A DNA stretch of 6,668 bases from Bacteroidaceae bacterium (lineage in GTDB: Bacteria; Bacteroidota; Bacteroidia; Bacteroidales; Bacteroidaceae), in the NCBI GenBank assembly GCA_900769465.1, contig CAAGGT010000278.1, forward strand, positions 1-6,668, read 5' to 3'. A model generated the notes under the pieces. It was given only the letters and a program-made list of their open reading frames with translations, did not search any database and was not told where the DNA came from. The position numbers and the translations under genes were made by a program. Positions 6,330 to 6,668 of the stretch are shown piece after piece; within the stretch, counting starts at the first letter, position 1; each line of letters starts with the position of its first letter.

Positions 6330-6668
6330 CCTGCTCACCTCCGCCAACTGGACGGAAAGAGGCCATGATGTTCATAGACTCATTCAAAATGTCCAGTGTT
6401 TCCTGTTGCGTTGGTGCTGCATTATGTTGTTTATCATTCAGGGACTTGCGGAACTCAGGCCAGGATCGTTCCCAATCCTTATGCAGCCAGAACTCCCATA
6501 GCGTTTTTTCTTCCAGTTCCTCATTGACTGTCTTGATAATCTCGCTCACGAATCTGTATAGCTGACCAGTCATCAACATGTTGTCCAACAGCTCCATCGG
6601 GTTTGAATACCGCTGGTACAACACATCGTAAAACCTTACATCATCCGCTTGACAGATTCGTAAGCCTG
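6223..6668 (-). CDS. protein encoded just before the tape measure, assembly-chaperone position (5' partial)
   Basis: The frame is open from the window edge to its stop at 6223, 147 visible residues starting GLRICQADDVRFYDVLYQRY. A GTG at 6624 could be a start, but the well-formed residues before it suggest that the true start lies outside. The fold looks helical, with an aromatic block LEEKTLWEFWLHKDWERSWP in the middle, a Gln/Asn-rich stretch, and a polar, acidic, probably disordered tail after GGGEQDES. Position directly before the tape measure is that of the G/GT-type tail assembly chaperones, which hold the tape measure before tube polymerisation. The role is inferred from position; I do not recognise the family with certainty. 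The last 107 nt overlap tape measure 1, which reads in the +1 frame, and the tape measure ribosome site encodes GGGEQ of this protein. Confidence 0.7.
   Translation of the reverse strand, partial: GLRICQADDVRFYDVLYQRYSNPMELLDNMLMTGQLYRFVSEIIKTVNEELEEKTLWEFWLHKDWERSWPEFRKSLNDKQHNAAPTQQETLDILNESMNIMASFRPVGGGEQDESISSVRGNSDRRDTSEQDIDGDCPESGHDNAGS
6335..6342 (-). promoter_or_regulatory. ribosome binding site deciding the tape measure 1 start
   Basis: GGAGGTGA on the minus strand, an eight-base match to the 16S anti-Shine-Dalgarno region, 5 nt before ATG 6329. It lies inside the upstream gene's coding sequence and excludes the longer TTG start at 6347. Confidence 0.85.
6636..6668 (-). CDS. possible 3' end of an upstream gene (QAYESVKRMM then stop)
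   Basis: Ten codons ending in TAA at 6638-6636, in the frame from which the neighbouring open frame is reached by a -1 shift. This could be the end of a gpG-like chaperone whose longer frameshifted product continues in the 6223-6668 frame, or simply a shadow frame. Too little is visible to choose. Confidence 0.2.
   Translation of the reverse strand, partial: QAYESVKRMM

Noticed and set aside
6330..6347. Six-residue extension of tape measure 1 from a TTG codon at 6347
   Set aside because: It would translate through the GGAGGTGA ribosome site that serves ATG 6329.

Overview
The window is a piece of the late tail-assembly operon of a long-tailed (siphovirus-like) phage or prophage. All recognisable structural genes read leftwards on the minus strand, in the usual siphophage order. 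From right to left they are: a protein of the type found just before the tape measure (6223-6668, running off the edge), tape measure protein 1 (4593-6329), tape measure protein 2 (1912-4281), a short distal tail (Dit-like) protein (1487-1906), a tail-associated lysin/hub (Tal-like) protein (33-1487), and the first codons of one more gene (1-20). Strong AGGAGG/GGAGGTGA-type ribosome binding sites, a TTGACA promoter, and protein styles typical of Gram-positive siphophages suggest a Bacillota host, probably Clostridia or Negativicutes. The species cannot be read from the sequence. No integrase, repressor, tRNA or host gene is present, so free phage and prophage cannot be told apart directly.

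Two things break the ordinary layout. First, there are two tape-measure-like genes in a row instead of one. Both begin with the same short motif (LFRLFGEIAI versus LFKLMGRITI) and end with the same one (VQLDSGVMVG...P versus VTLDTGAIVG...P), but their bodies look unrelated. Second, the 311-bp gap between them (4282-4592) holds a complete transcription unit facing the other way. It has a sigma70-type promoter (TTGACA, 17 bp, TATTAG), a good AGGAGG ribosome binding site, a 53-codon gene for a small protein with a C-terminal membrane segment, and a hairpin plus T-run terminator ending against the tape measure 1 stop codon. This is the architecture of a phage 'moron': an autonomously expressed extra gene inserted between structural genes, often a fitness or superinfection-exclusion factor in a lysogen.

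The minus-strand genes are tightly packed. Dit and Tal share a base in TAATG, tape measure 2 and Dit are 5 nt apart with the Dit ribosome site over the stop codon, and the ribosome site of the leftmost gene overlaps the Tal stop. Functionally, the tape measure sets tail length and is ejected during DNA entry, Dit forms the ring at the tail tip, and Tal plugs the tip and carries adsorption functions. Since late minus-strand transcription must cross the moron, lytic mRNA would be antisense to it, which fits expression of the moron mainly from its own promoter. The moron call is supported by sequence architecture alone; its function is unknown.
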